Shown here: positions 52,835 through 63,799 of the stretch, in pieces
How the letters are laid out: the number at the start of each line of letters is the position of its first letter
How positions within the stretch are numbered: the first letter of the stretch is position 1
From: Aricia agestis
Lineage: Eukaryota; Arthropoda; Insecta; Lepidoptera; Lycaenidae
Length of the DNA: 64,000 nt
Assembly: GCF_905147365.1 (NCBI RefSeq)
Contig: NC_056418.1
Span: 4,835,262-4,899,261 of the forward strand
Reading direction: 5' to 3'
The notes under the pieces: model-generated
What the model was told of the DNA's origin: nothing
Databases searched by the model: none
The model's input: the letters and a program-made list of their open reading frames with translations, nothing else
Made by a program: the position numbers and the translations under genes

Positions 52835-53049
52835 TTCAATCGAAAGTAGTTAATGGAATCAGGTGTTACTTTGCGGAAATCCATAGTTTAAATTTAGTTT
52901 GTTATTTTTTTAGCAATATTCCGCGAAAACAACTTCCTAAATTTAAACTATGGATTTCCGCAAAGTAACACCTGATTCCATTAAAGGTGGAAGTTGTTTT
53001 CGCGGAATATTGCTAAAAAAATAACAAACTAAATTTATTCAATCGAAAG
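52835..53049. mobile_element. T12 element containing an inverted copy of itself
   Basis: The 12-bp duplication TTCAATCGAAAG lies at 52835-52846 and 53038-53049. Inside, block A (52851-52896) is perfectly inverted at 52938-52983, and block B (52890-52937) is perfectly inverted at 52989-53036, giving the order A, B, A', B'. The simple copy at 22750-22854 has only A then B'. The middle B A' is therefore an inverted copy of the element inside itself. Confidence 0.85.
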
Positions 53050-53512
53050 GTTTGCTAGCCGTTTTTTTTTAATAGCGCCATCTAGAGTTTGTTTGATAAA
53101 ACTGAAAATTATAAGGCCTCTGCTATCGCCCAATAGATGACGCTTATACTATTGTGATGTGTTATAGTAAAGCGAGAAAGAGATATCGCTGCGTCATCGA
53201 TGTCCATCGATGTCACGTTTGTCTCTTTCTATCAATGTCAAATCAATTTTTGAATATGGCAGTCTTAAAGGGTTGCTATACTATTACAAAATAATTTTTA
53301 TTCAATGCATGAAAGACAGCTAAACTATGAAGGTTCACCGTTCACCGCATGAACTCATTGTGTAGGTATATTCAAAAATAATTATTATACTTATATAATA
53401 TTATGTTATCTTGTTTTAAACCAAATGAAAGGAAGTCCCCATGACCTAAAACAAAATATGAACTATGAATCCATGATTATGATGACCATGAAACTCAACT
53501 TATAAATAATTA

Positions 53513-53690
53513 TATAGTCTGTCAAGAAAGGCGGGAAAATTTTTAAATGAAATAAAAAATATGAAAATGTACAATATTTAAAATGTAATAAGCGTTCTCT
53601 GTGAAAATACAAAGAAAAAATACACCATATTAATAAGCGTGATTACGTTAAGAAAATTTTCCCGCCTGTCATGACTTTCTTGACCGACCT
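53513..53690. mobile_element. MITE with GTCAAGAAAGGCGGGAAAAT ends
   Basis: TGTCAAGAAAGGCGGGAAAA and AAAATTTTCCCGCCTGTCAT then GACTTTCTTGAC are inverted apart from a short extra piece on the right. Related outer motif to 22588-22724. Confidence 0.65.
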
Positions 53691-54029
53691 TTGAGTTTTT
53701 CATCATTGTGACCGACTATAATTTATTTTATGAAAACAAATATTTTAAAATATAAAATATTTCCTTTGTCTTTGAACAAACTGAATTTAAAAAAAAAACA
53801 CGTATTTTCATGTTGGTAGCATTGAAATAGTTCACCCTCGCGACCGCAGCGAGCGTTGGCATCGTTCAACACCTTTCATTGTATTGACTATTGACTGATT
53901 CTGGACACAGAGAATAATGTATAAATCTAATTTATCCTTTTATCGTTTTAGTTATCTTTAGAATATATTGTAATATAACCTAGTTTAAGTGTAATTATGC
54001 CTCCGTTTACGTAAAAGTGATAGAAGACA

Positions 54030-54244
54030 GCCCGTCGAGTGTTACGCGGCCATTTTACTTGCAATGCGGCAACGGTATACGATCCGCCATTGGAAACGGC
54101 TAGTGTCTTTTTCTGAGTGTACAATTTGTATTTTGTCGAATTTCTCGACATAGAATCATCTAGTAATCATGTGTGATAAAAGTGTAGTGCGGACTTTAGT
54201 GTAGTGAAGCACGGTGGTCGGGTGTTTCGAATAATGTGCGAACG
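54030..54244 (+). promoter_or_regulatory. Promoter/5' UTR of the AUTS2-like gene
   Basis: A CpG-richer stretch (GTCGAGTGTTACGCGGCC, CAATGCGGCAACGGTATACG) leads to GTGTAGTGCGGACTTTAGTG and GTGTAGTGAAGCACGGTGG, typical insect 5' UTR composition. An upstream ATG at 54234 opens a three-codon frame overlapping the main start. The transcription start cannot be fixed. Confidence 0.5.
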
Positions 54245-54484
54245 ATGGAAAACGAAGTAAAGCAGCGCAATCAGAGAAACAGGCGAAGGGAGCGGGCACA
54301 GCGCATGCAAGCACAGCGAGAGAGCAAAGTCAAAGATGGGGACAGCGGCGAGGACGAGTCTCCCGCGAGAGAAAAGCCTCCTCGTCCTCCGGCCAGGAGA
54401 AAGAAGTCCAAGGAGCCCCTCGGAGAGGAGGACATCATCGACGGTTTCGCCATAATGGCATTTCGCACGTACGAGGATCTCGAG
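54245..54484 (+). CDS. tay: AUTS2/tay-bridge-like protein, first coding exon
   Basis: 80 codons from the ATG at 54245 to a consensus donor (CTCGAG then GTAAGT, phase 0). The N-terminus is rich in Arg, Gln and Glu (NRRRERAQRMQAQRES), then acidic (DGDSGEDES), then PPRPPARRKK, and ends GEEDIIDGFAIMAFRTYEDL. The EEDIIDGFA stretch after a PPR-basic segment is the hallmark I recall for the N-terminus of vertebrate AUTS2/FBRSL1 and fly Tay, nuclear proteins linked to Polycomb-type transcription control and neural development. Only this exon is in the window; no second exon was recognised in the next 9.5 kb. Identification rests on this short motif. Confidence 0.7.
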
Positions 54485-55684
54485 GTAAGTGGTTCCGAAT
54501 CCCGCATATCAGCGCATCACTTGCGGTTGTTTATTGCACTTTCAACGCACTTATTTATGGGCAATATTCGTTATTGTGTCACACAATATAACGTTGATTG
54601 TTTATATTTATGGCATTGTCTATAAAGTTCAATTTCGTTTATTATCGCGCTGTGGGAGTAAAGTTAATTGATCGCGAATATAACGATACCTTCGGATTAC
54701 GTTATTATCATGAATAATAGTGTTTTATCTTATATGAGAGAGCCAATGGCCCGAAAGGTGCATTGACCTATTAACGAATTCGTCTCGATTGAACCATACA
54801 ACTAATTTTGGCAAATTTCGGTGGGATCGGCGTAAATACTGATAAAATGTAAGGCTCAAATGTGCAGGAATGTTTCGTGATATTTGTCGGGAGTGCGCGC
54901 AGCTGACATTGCGGTGTTATAGAACCACTGCATTTAGGTCTCCCACTAAGTGTTAATTCCGTCTGAAAACTTTCGCTCGTTTATTTCCATTTTAATACAT
55001 AGACGGAGTTGCTCGAAGTAAACACTAATTGTCATGGTTTAATAATTACTGCTAGCGTGAAACCCAAACAGGTTGTTGCTAATACAACATATGGAATTGT
55101 AAAACGTTTATGCAATTTTAGCTCACAATGGTTGAAAGGTAATTCTGAGGAACAGGTTCTGTTAAAATTGCGCCAATGGTGTATAACATATGGTCAATAT
55201 TGTGGATTGTGTTATTGTATGTGCCAGCTGGAGAGCTTTCTTCGAGTTAAGTGAATCAGTTATTTTATTTTCATATGTTTCAAATATATACTATATCATA
55301 TTATGCTAATAGAATACATAAAATTATAATGGAAGCCCTAAAAAGTTAAATTAAAATATGTGTTGCTGAATGCATTGATCAATCCTTCCACATTGTCGGA
55401 AGAGTATCTTAAGATTAATAATATCCTTTAATCATATTATCTACCTGTTAACTATGTGAATATTGTTTCATTATTTTCTTTATTCTTTGTCTTCCTTAGT
55501 AATAAAAGTATTCACTGTACAGTCTACACAAAAGGATACAACCTAAATCTCAATCTAAAAAAAATACATTCCATATTGCGGTGTTTGACTATAATTGGCG
55601 TGTTGTATTAAGTGTATGGTTTTGGCACCATTTAACAGACAAAGGCAATAACATGGATAAGTATAAACCTGGATGAATTATCTG

Positions 55685-55827
55685 TTAGGTCCACTTGCGC
55701 AGATCCAGATTTAAGTTAATACGGGGTTAAATAGTGTGTTGTCTCTTACATTATTCATATATTTTACGAAAGACATAATGTTTAATCCAGGGTTAACTTT
55801 AACCCAGATCTGCGCAAGTGGGCCTTA
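55685..55827. mobile_element. MITE with GGTCCACTTGCGCAGATC ends
   Basis: TAGGTCCACTTGCGCAGATC is inverted as GATCTGCGCAAGTGGGCCTTA with few differences. Confidence 0.75.
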
Positions 55828-56846
55828 GCCTATAAGAAGTGTAGACCTTGTCTAGTGTTTCGTAGTATAGCATAATTCTTTATGTCTTTCCGGAGCTTTA
55901 CACACTTTGCTCCTGAAGTATTTTTTGGCCCAGTTGTTTGTGGTTTATGGTGATCTAACTGATCTTTCCATGTTTAGATGCCTTACATCTTGTTATTTTC
56001 ATCAATGAATAGGTAAATATTGTAACAACACTCTAAATAATTTTTGACTACATTTCACTGAAACTTTTATAGCTTAATGTAGGTATGCTCTATTTTAATA
56101 AAATTTGAAATAAATGTACTTAAACAAAGCACAACATGGTTATAAATTATAATTTTACCAATTAAATTGTCTCATACTTTTATCATACAAATTCGCTACA
56201 AAGTTAAACACCACATCATTATTTTTGACTGAGCATTATTTTTACTCACAATATTATGTAGGTCAATATAAAATGAACCAAAGTATTTATAGCATTATTA
56301 ATATTCATTAGCTATTAGGGTATGCATTTAAATACATATTAAGCTGATTATTAGTATCAATAGGAAATTATAAACTTACTAGGTTGTAAGTTAAGAGCAA
56401 TATAATAGCTTACTTTAATTAGACAAATCTATGTCTTAATGCCAAAAATTATTTTCTATTTATTTCTAAAAGCTAGAAACCGACTAAAGGTCAAATTTAT
56501 TTAAATTCAGAAGTAGCTTTCACCATATCAAATTGGATATTCTGAAATAATGAATGAACAATGAAATTAAGTAGAAGTAACTAGGATAGCCTTGGTTAAA
56601 ATAAGTAGATTATCTTTGACTAGTGTTACACCATTTGTGACTTCAGATAAGGTGGACTTTCCCACTTTTTAAAAACGATCTAGAAATTTTCAAGTGTAAA
56701 TACTCAACACAAACATCAACAATATTTCGAACTTATAACAAAGTAATATCTTAATATTATATTATATTCTTCATAAGACTGCCTTAATTTCAGAATTCCC
56801 CATTCTTTCCTTGTCCTTAAAAAGATATGGGAATAATACTTATTTA

Positions 56847-57221
56847 CACATACCAGAGTAGACAGAATGATAGAGTATGCCGACTTAGAACTGATGTTGA
56901 AATTTTTAAATTTGACGTATTATGACGAAAATCGTCGCTAGGGTTGTTAACTTGTTACGTACGAATTTAAAAATATGACATATTCGATGGACGTGTTCCT
57001 CTTTGGTCGTTTTGTTGTTTGTGTTTTGGCACATGCGATTAAAATTGGCAGAATCCAATTTTGAAATATTTATTTTAAATATTTAAAAATAAATTATATC
57101 AGCCAGCGCGAGGGACAATCCATTCATAATCCTAGTGAAACCCGACGAATTTGACAGATATTGAAACCTGTCCGTTTCTTTGCAGTCGAACTACTGGTAG
57201 TTATGTCTATTGTGCACATAC
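56847..57221 (+). mobile_element. T7 element, copy 3 (361 bp)
   Basis: The element is 56854-57214, flanked by perfect CACATAC at 56847-56853 and 57215-57221. Same length as copy 1 and same orientation as both others. Confidence 0.85.
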
Positions 57222-57582
57222 TATTGCAATATATTGTTGGGAATGTGTATGTTATTTGTGTCTCTGTTAAAGTTTAAAAAAATCACTAGGTTCTATTTTA
57301 CTTGTTCTAAATAAGTGGCCACATAGCCCTAATCATGCAGTCTTCTCAGAGTTGAGTTTCAGAGAGTTTAAAGTTTCTTACAAGTTACAGCTCTGCATTC
57401 TGAGATATTTTTAATGATAATTAAACTCCAATTTAATGTAGATTTTGATAGGTATGTGGGGCTTATGTGAAAATCTTTAATATAAAATTTACTAATTACA
57501 GGTTAAGTTATCAATATTAATTTGTCTCTGAATGCGGCAGTTACAGTATTTTCTTAGCGATTGTGTAATCCTGAAGTTGTTG

Positions 57583-57763
57583 GCATAAAGCAGAGGTTCC
57601 CAAACTTATTTTGTCTACTGCCTACTTTAAGAACTAATTATATTTTAGCGTCCCCATTGTTTCAATTTCAAATGCATCCTGATGAAATAAATCACCCCCC
57701 AAGCCTCTACACAATGCCCCCATTTTTTTGCCCCCGCCCACTTTGGGAAAGGCTGGCATAAAG
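57583..57763. mobile_element. hAT-type MITE (165 bp) with 8-bp duplication
   Basis: The element is 57591-57755, ends CAGAGGTTCCCAAACTT and CACTTTGGGAAAGGCTG (inverted). GCATAAAG is duplicated at 57583-57590 and 57756-57763. Confidence 0.85.
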
Positions 57764-58125
57764 GTTCTTAAAGACATTAAAATTGTTTATTCTATAATCA
57801 AATATTGCTAAAATTACATCATCTTAATATCTTCTTTTATTTTTGTCATTTACGCTTGCATTGGATTATGTTTATCTTGATAATTAACAGTTCTGTATTA
57901 TTTATCAGCTATACAAATTGTTCAGGATCAATAAAATATTTAAAAGATAATATCTATGAAATTTGATAAAATATTAATATCATGTGCGATCAAAAGGATT
58001 TAATGCTAATTAAACTTGGCAGTTTTTAAAAGCATTTTTACAACCGTCTTCACAATACACAGTTGTTGTATGGTCAAAATTTTACTGATGAATAGCCCAT
58101 ACAATATGGCTATTGTGATTAATTA

Positions 58126-58335
58126 CTAGATAATGACCTGCAACTTTGCTGCGCCAAAATTCAATTTATCGCCCGGAATTTTTCGTACCAATAATTGATC
58201 TATGTCTGTGGTACCAAAGTTATTTCCGTACCAAATTTTAGTTAAATCGATTCCAGTGGTTTGGGCGAGAAGAGGTAACAGACAGACAGACGTAAATACT
58301 TTTTCAATTACTTTACTTACAATTATAATATTGCA
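58126..58335 (-). mobile_element. Helitron, family HINE-B
   Basis: CTAG terminus at 58126-58129 (minus), then GCAGCAAAGTTGCAGGTCAT. Core CGATTCCAGTGGTTTGGGCG on the plus strand. The 5' end near 58335 is degraded. Confidence 0.65.
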
Positions 58336-58439
58336 TGATACAAATATTTCATACTAATACAGCTCCTCTCATGACCCAGCGTTGAGCTGAGGGGTAACAT
58401 GAAATATTTAATTCCAAATAGTGTGTTGAAAATGTTGAG

Positions 58440-58630
58440 CGACAAGTTTAATATCGTATAACGCTAAAGTGGCGTCCGTGGGAAAATTCACCGCACGCCG
58501 AGCACCGAGCGGTCGACACGGTCATGCTCGCACTGTTTACCGTACAATTACGCCGAGATTGTATCTGACACCCGTTTTTGTGCGTCGATTACCGCTTTTT
58601 GCGTTACGTCGTGTTGCTAACGTTTGAAAA
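58440..58630. other. CpG-rich single-copy patch in the AUTS2-like intron
   Basis: Holds CGCACGCCGAGCACCGAGCG, GGTCGACACGG, TTACGCCGAGATTG and GCGTTACGTCG in otherwise AT-rich DNA. No frame, splice signal or second copy. A candidate intronic enhancer or alternative promoter. Confidence 0.3.
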
Positions 58631-59261
58631 TAATGAGATTATCGCTTGATTATTGTTTAGATTAAAACTACTAACTAGATAGTGATTATATAGTCTAATT
58701 CCGTTTTTAAACATTTTGTACGCTTTTATGAAATTTTTCTTCTATCGAATTATTCTGTTGATAAAAATCGCATTAAAATGCTTGCATAAACTTTAAAATA
58801 TGTAAGTATATTTCTAACATAATATTATGTAGATAATTTTGTCTTAAAATTTAAATATAAACACCATAATCTTTCCATATAATTATTATTTTTATCCATA
58901 TAATTATTATTACTCTGTGGTGTGATTTTTAATCACGCATTTAAATGTATCGTCTAAGATTTACTAAGGAAACATGAACAGTAAGAATGCACACATTTAT
59001 TTTCATAAGAATTCTATAGTGTAATCAAGATCTTACAAGTCAGTGAGAATGCATACATTTATTTTTATAAGAATTTTATAGTATAATCAAAATCTCACAA
59101 GGCAGTGAATAAAATCCTGCACGTACACAATAATATGGAATCAATATCTCATGTTTTAGCGAACGAGTGCCGAACGCTCGGGTGCAGCTAGGGTTGCCAG
59201 ACAGATAAACAGAAAAGCCGGATAAAGCAGCAGCTTAGCCTGCAGGGACTAGGGACCATGT

Positions 59262-60115
59262 ATGTGTGAATGTGCGAGTGTCGGCAGTTTTGTGTATGGA
59301 AGGCGATGTATGTTAGAGACGACGGGCAGTCACTGCATGAGGCCTTGTCAGTATGTACGAGTGTTGGTTTCGGGATTATAAAAGGCCAAGTTTAATATCA
59401 ACTCAGTAATGACTAACATGAGTGACTAGAGAGACTTAAGGGTCCCACACATTAACAGCCCGCCTGCAGGCTCTGGTCGGCAGGCTGCCTGACAGTCATT
59501 GACCGTCGTTACAAAATCGTCCGGGAACTGTGAATCTGTGGTCTTTTCCGATTAACGGCCAGAATGTGTCAGGCACTTTACATTGGTGACGCCGATCGTG
59601 GTTTGTCTTAAAAATTAAATATTTTTATTACAAATACGTGACAGTAAACTGTTTAGTATGACATAATGGAAGGTTCTAGAGAATTGAATCCGATGAAAGG
59701 TCTGACGAGTGACGGGGAATGTTTCGCAATTGGCTGCTATTACCGTAACTTCGGGGATACCGGATTTTTGGACAGAGATGCCGAGATTATGGTTTAATCA
59801 AGTAGAGAGCCCGCTTGCGCCGCAGAAAATGAGAGATCAGGCCAAATATGATCTTATTTTGACCTTATTAGGACGTGAAGCTCTCCGTTGAGTAAGTGAT
59901 ATTTTGATGTCGCCTCCAGAAAGTAATAAGTGCGAGGTACTGAAGAACCGCTTGCTGGAAGTTTATGAAGAAAGTGCCCTGAAACAGTTTCAAAAACTGG
60001 TCAGTGGCATGGAATTCGCCAGCCAAAAACCACCGCAATTATTGCGTCGAATGAGAGAATTAGAAATTAATGCCAAGTTATCCGAGGAAACTCATACGGC
60101 ATTTGTATAAAAAAG
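59262..60115 (+). pseudogene. Ty3/gypsy-type LTR plus broken gag fragment
   Basis: A putative LTR (about 59262-59583; TATA-like ATTATAAAAGG near 59375) is followed by TTGGTGACGCCGAT, a primer-binding-like region. The gag portion in one frame (59709-60110) has GIPDFWTEMPRLWFNQVE and KQFQKLVSGMEFASQKPPQL, as in lepidopteran gypsy gag, but is cut by a TGA at 59889-59891 and ends at TAA near 60110. The likely start ATG at 59666 is in another frame. No protease or polymerase follows. Confidence 0.7.
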
Positions 60116-60138
60116 CCAGAAACTAAGCTATTGAATGC

Positions 60139-60264
60139 TTACGGTCTTACTACAAAAGATTGAAACACCTGTTGAACAGTTGATTAGAAAAAAATTCAGT
60201 ACATAATGGTCTCAAAACAACTGTTCAATTATAGATGTTTAGATCTTTTGTGGTAAGACCGTTA
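60139..60264. mobile_element. MITE, family M6, second copy
   Basis: TTACGGTCTTACTACAAAAG at the left, CTTTTGTGGTAAGACCGTTA at the right. Inverted relative to 15999-16107. Lies inside the hAT-like composite. Confidence 0.75.
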
Positions 60265-60934
60265 GAATCAAAACTCTCAATAGCAATACGTTCGTCAACG
60301 CGTGTGAAAACTTTCTGTTTTATTTTAACATCGTATCTAATATTTTTTTTACATCTTATTAGGTGTAAAACCGTCTTAAAGTAGGATCTTCATATAAATA
60401 ATATCTCTACAAAAGCCGTACTCCCTTTAATTTTGCTCGGACCCGCAAGCAAAAAGCCTGACTTTATCCGGCCGCCTGGCAACCCTAGGTGCAGCGAATC
60501 TTAAAAGTTCCACCCCTATTTATCCGGTAATGTCTAGTGATGTGCCCGAGAATCCTCTTATCGCGATTGCGGTCCCGGAAAATTGGTCGTTCGATCTCAT
60601 CGATAAACTGAACGATGAACGGTTCTCGTAATTTATTTGTGTTCTGATAAAAATGTGTATTATTTTAAAGTGTGCCTTGCCATAAAAAGGTTCATTTTAC
60701 TCTAAGGTTTTTTATTATTGCATTATTTATTTATTTTTTAACCGTACACGTAATATGTAAAATGTTGAAATTCTCTATTTTAGTCAACCAAAACTCTAAT
60801 TTTATAATGCATAAGCTGTGAGAACTCAAAATAATTCCAACTGAAAACGAAACAAGGAACTAACGCAAATAGGTATAATAAATCCCGGTGCTAAGTGACG
60901 AACGAGGTAATCGTGACCGTTGAGTCGCGGGTTC

Positions 60935-61135
60935 GGCCCTTTAGCCAAGCCGTTTTCTTCGCTTCTTTATAATCGCCGATTAAAATGTTTGAATTGACAT
61001 GTAAAATGTTCGATGAAATAAAGTCGACATTCGACTCATGTTCAACAAACAAATCGTATGTCAATTCCATACGATTTGTTCGGCGATTCTACATATAAAG
61101 AAGGGATAAAGAAAACGTCTTGGCTAAAGGGCCCG
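60935..61135. mobile_element. Inverted-repeat element with ~55-bp arms
   Basis: GGTTCGGCCCTTTAGCCAAG, CGTTTTCTTCGC and CTTTATAATCGCCG are inverted as CGGCGATTCTACATATAAAG, AAGAAAACGTCTTGG and CTAAAGGGCCCGGGAC. The centre has a second hairpin, AACAAATCGTATG/CATACGATTTGTT, at about 61046-61080. Confidence 0.7.
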
Positions 61136-61324
61136 GGACTTGAAGTTAAATTATTTGACAGCGCCTCACCTCTAGTGAATCTGCGGCGAGGGTTGGGTCG
61201 AATAACTGCGAACGACAAGCGGAACGAGCCCTCGATTGTTTTTAACGATTGTGGTCGTTTTGACCCGTAATCATTTGTGATTGGGTTAATACGACATGTT
61301 TTATTAGGCGTTAGTGTGTGCCTA

Positions 61325-61455
61325 ATTAGCATTTTGTTCCTAACTAGCTACTATTACCGTGTGTCCATGTAAATATAATTTTAAATTTGCATTTTGTTCG
61401 TAACTACCTAGTAGCGCTACTATTACCCTGTACCGTGTGTCCATGTGCATACTAT
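61325..61455. repeat. Two-copy tandem (~60 bp)
   Basis: GCATTTTGTTCCTAACTAGC / GCATTTTGTTCGTAACTACC and CGTGTGTCCATGT occur in both halves. The second copy has a small insertion. Confidence 0.7.
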
Positions 61456-61919
61456 GGTTTTTCGGGATAAAAACTTCGTATGACTCTAACTACTTCCATG
61501 CTAAATTTTATCGAAATAAACTGATTTCGATAACATTTAGCTTATGTCGTTTTTTGCTTCAATAAGTTTAATTTTAACAAAGAAGTTCCACGTGTTTCAT
61601 ATTATTATTGTTAGGGTTTAGGTACAAACGAAATGTTACAAGGAAAATGATAGCATTCAATTTAAATAACAGTTTTCAAGGATTTTCCTCTAAAATATCA
61701 AAAATTAATTTAATATTTTCGAAATAAATATAGAATAACATAATAATTATTTTGAACAACCATATAATCCGTAATGGCAGAATCGAACTAAAATTTTGCG
61801 AAATTATTACAACTTTGTTATAATTAAAGTTGTTTTACAAGCACGATGTAATTAACAGCCAGGTTTATGTTAAAATAAATTATAAATAGATACCTTATGT
61901 GAATTAACAATTAAATAAT

Positions 61920-62365
61920 CGGCCAAGTGCGAGTCGGACTCGCGCACGAAGGGTTCCGTACCATTATAAAGCATAATTAGGCCAAAAATTGTGTTTTATG
62001 TATGGGAGCCCCCCTTAATTTTTAATTTTATTTTAATATTATTACAAATATTGAAGTACACATATAACTTAGGATTTTGTGAAAAAGTCAAGTGCCTACC
62101 TGTTGCCATTATTGATATAGAGCAAAAAAGACCAAAAAAATCACGTTTGTTATATGGGAACCCACCTTAAATATTAATTTTATTTTGTTTTTAGTATTAA
62201 TTGTTGTTATAGCGGCAACAGATATACACAATCTGTGAAAATTTCAACTCTAGCTATTACCGTTCTTGAGTAGGCTATAACCTGGAGACATACTGCAGAC
62301 GGACAGACAACGAAGTCTTAGTAATAGGGTCCCGTTTTTACCCTTTGGGTACGGGACCCTAAAAA
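61920..62365 (-). repeat. R3 repeat, inverted copy
   Basis: Starts CGGCCAAGTGCGAGTCGGAC and ends TTTGGGTACGGGACCCTAAA on the plus strand, the reverse of 12507-12918. Confidence 0.75.
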
Positions 62366-63285
62366 CTGACTTGAAACAATATCTAAGGTATATTATATAT
62401 AGGTATCCTTATCAATTATTATCATGGGACCACAAAAAGACATATAATAATACGGTAGTATTAAGAAACCTCCCCTTTTTGAAGTGGTTAAAATGTAAAG
62501 TGATACGAAGTGCATTTTATCCGGATAAGTACGGGAAAATATTTGCGGATCTCTGCAATACCCATCACTATTTACGTTGCAGCGACAAATACCTGGGAAA
62601 ACTTTAAACCGCTCCGTTCGGTTTTTATTGCTTCGGTTGGAGTTTAACGCTAGATTGTCATCGGTGATTTCGAGTTTATTTTCTCGTGTTTAGAAGTCGT
62701 GGTTTATTTTTAAACGAGCTACCGAAATAAGGAGTATTAATCATCTGAGTTAGGCTGAGATTACATTAATATCTTTCTTTTTGGAATAGCCAAAACTATG
62801 TTGAAAACACTGGTTTAAATATTATATTATTTCTCTCTCTCCTCATGTTTAGTAATAAAGGTATGTTATTTTAACACATGCTTAAATTAAAGTGATTGGC
62901 TCAAATGGGCGTATTATTTGGTTTTCCTGTATTAGTTGTTATGTTAATATATCTATGTCACTAGCTCCCAATTAAAATGAGTTCCACGTGTATATCAGTA
63001 GCGAATTTAAACCGCAGTATAAACAAATTAATCAATACAGCTTCCGCAAATATTTTCCAAGCGCCATATTTATAATGGGTAGCAATAATTTAATTATGTA
63101 TACTTTGGTGAGGGAAGCAAACAATGCATCAAACCCACAAGCGTGGCGAGTGGCGACGCATTACTCGAGGTTTGCAGAAAAATCGCTTTGTCCCGCCGCA
63201 GGGGGAGGCCGAGTTGTAAAATTCAAGAGCTGCTCGCAGTGCTTCAAATGTAAATGCAAATATGCCAGTTCAAACGACGTATTGA

Positions 63286-63613
63286 TTTTTTTTTATGAAA
63301 TTAGGGGGCAAACGAGCAAACGGGTCACCTGATGGAAAGCAACATCCGTCACCCATGGACACTCGCAGCATTAGAAGAGCTGCAAGTGCGTTGCCGGCCT
63401 TTTAAGAGGGAATAGGTTAATAGGGGAGGGTAGGGAAGGGAAGGGAATAGGGGAAGGTAGGGAAGGGAAGAGAAGGGAATAGGGTAGGGGATTGCCTCCG
63501 GTAAACTCACTCACTCGAACACTGCGCAAGCGCTGTTTCAAGCCGGTTTTCTGTGAGAACGTGGTATTTCTCCGGTCGAGCCGGCCCATTCGTGCCGAAG
63601 CATGGCTCTCCCA
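63286..63613 (-). mobile_element. SINE-1, inverted near-complete copy
   Basis: GGGGGCAAACGAGCAAACGG, CCATGGACACTCGCAGCA, an internal GGGAAGGG tract and TTCGTGCCGAAGCATGGCTC reverse the 40430-40757 copy. Confidence 0.75.
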
Positions 63614-63799
63614 TTTATTATTGATGTGTGAGTGTGACTTTTTAAATGTGTGGCCTAATATTTCTCGCATCGTTGCGCTGATGCACGTATCGCACAGAAA
63701 CCGTTAATTTTTTAGCAATATTACTCGACGAGCTTTCGCCCGCGGCTTCGCCCGCGTTAAGGAGTATTATTATATACAAACTTTCATCCCCTATTTTAA

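Larger units (their letters stand above)
59181..60495. mobile_element. hAT-like element enclosing gypsy sequence
   Basis: The element is 59189-60487 with TAGGGTTGCCAG at the left and CTGGCAACCCTA at the right, flanked by perfect GGTGCAGC (59181-59188, 60488-60495). No transposase frame. The interior is a gypsy-type LTR-gag fragment and an M6 MITE. Confidence 0.8.

Noticed and set aside
54236..54625. Longer AUTS2-like frame starting at GTG and reading past 54484
   Set aside because: The ATG at 54245 is the first proper start, and the conserved motif ends at a consensus GTAAGT donor; sequence beyond reads as intron.
57561..57761. 66-codon plus-strand frame
   Set aside because: Overlaps the hAT MITE at 57591-57755.
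62371..62607. 78-codon plus-strand frame in the AUTS2-like intron
   Set aside because: No recognisable domain, no splice-site support and average AT-rich composition.
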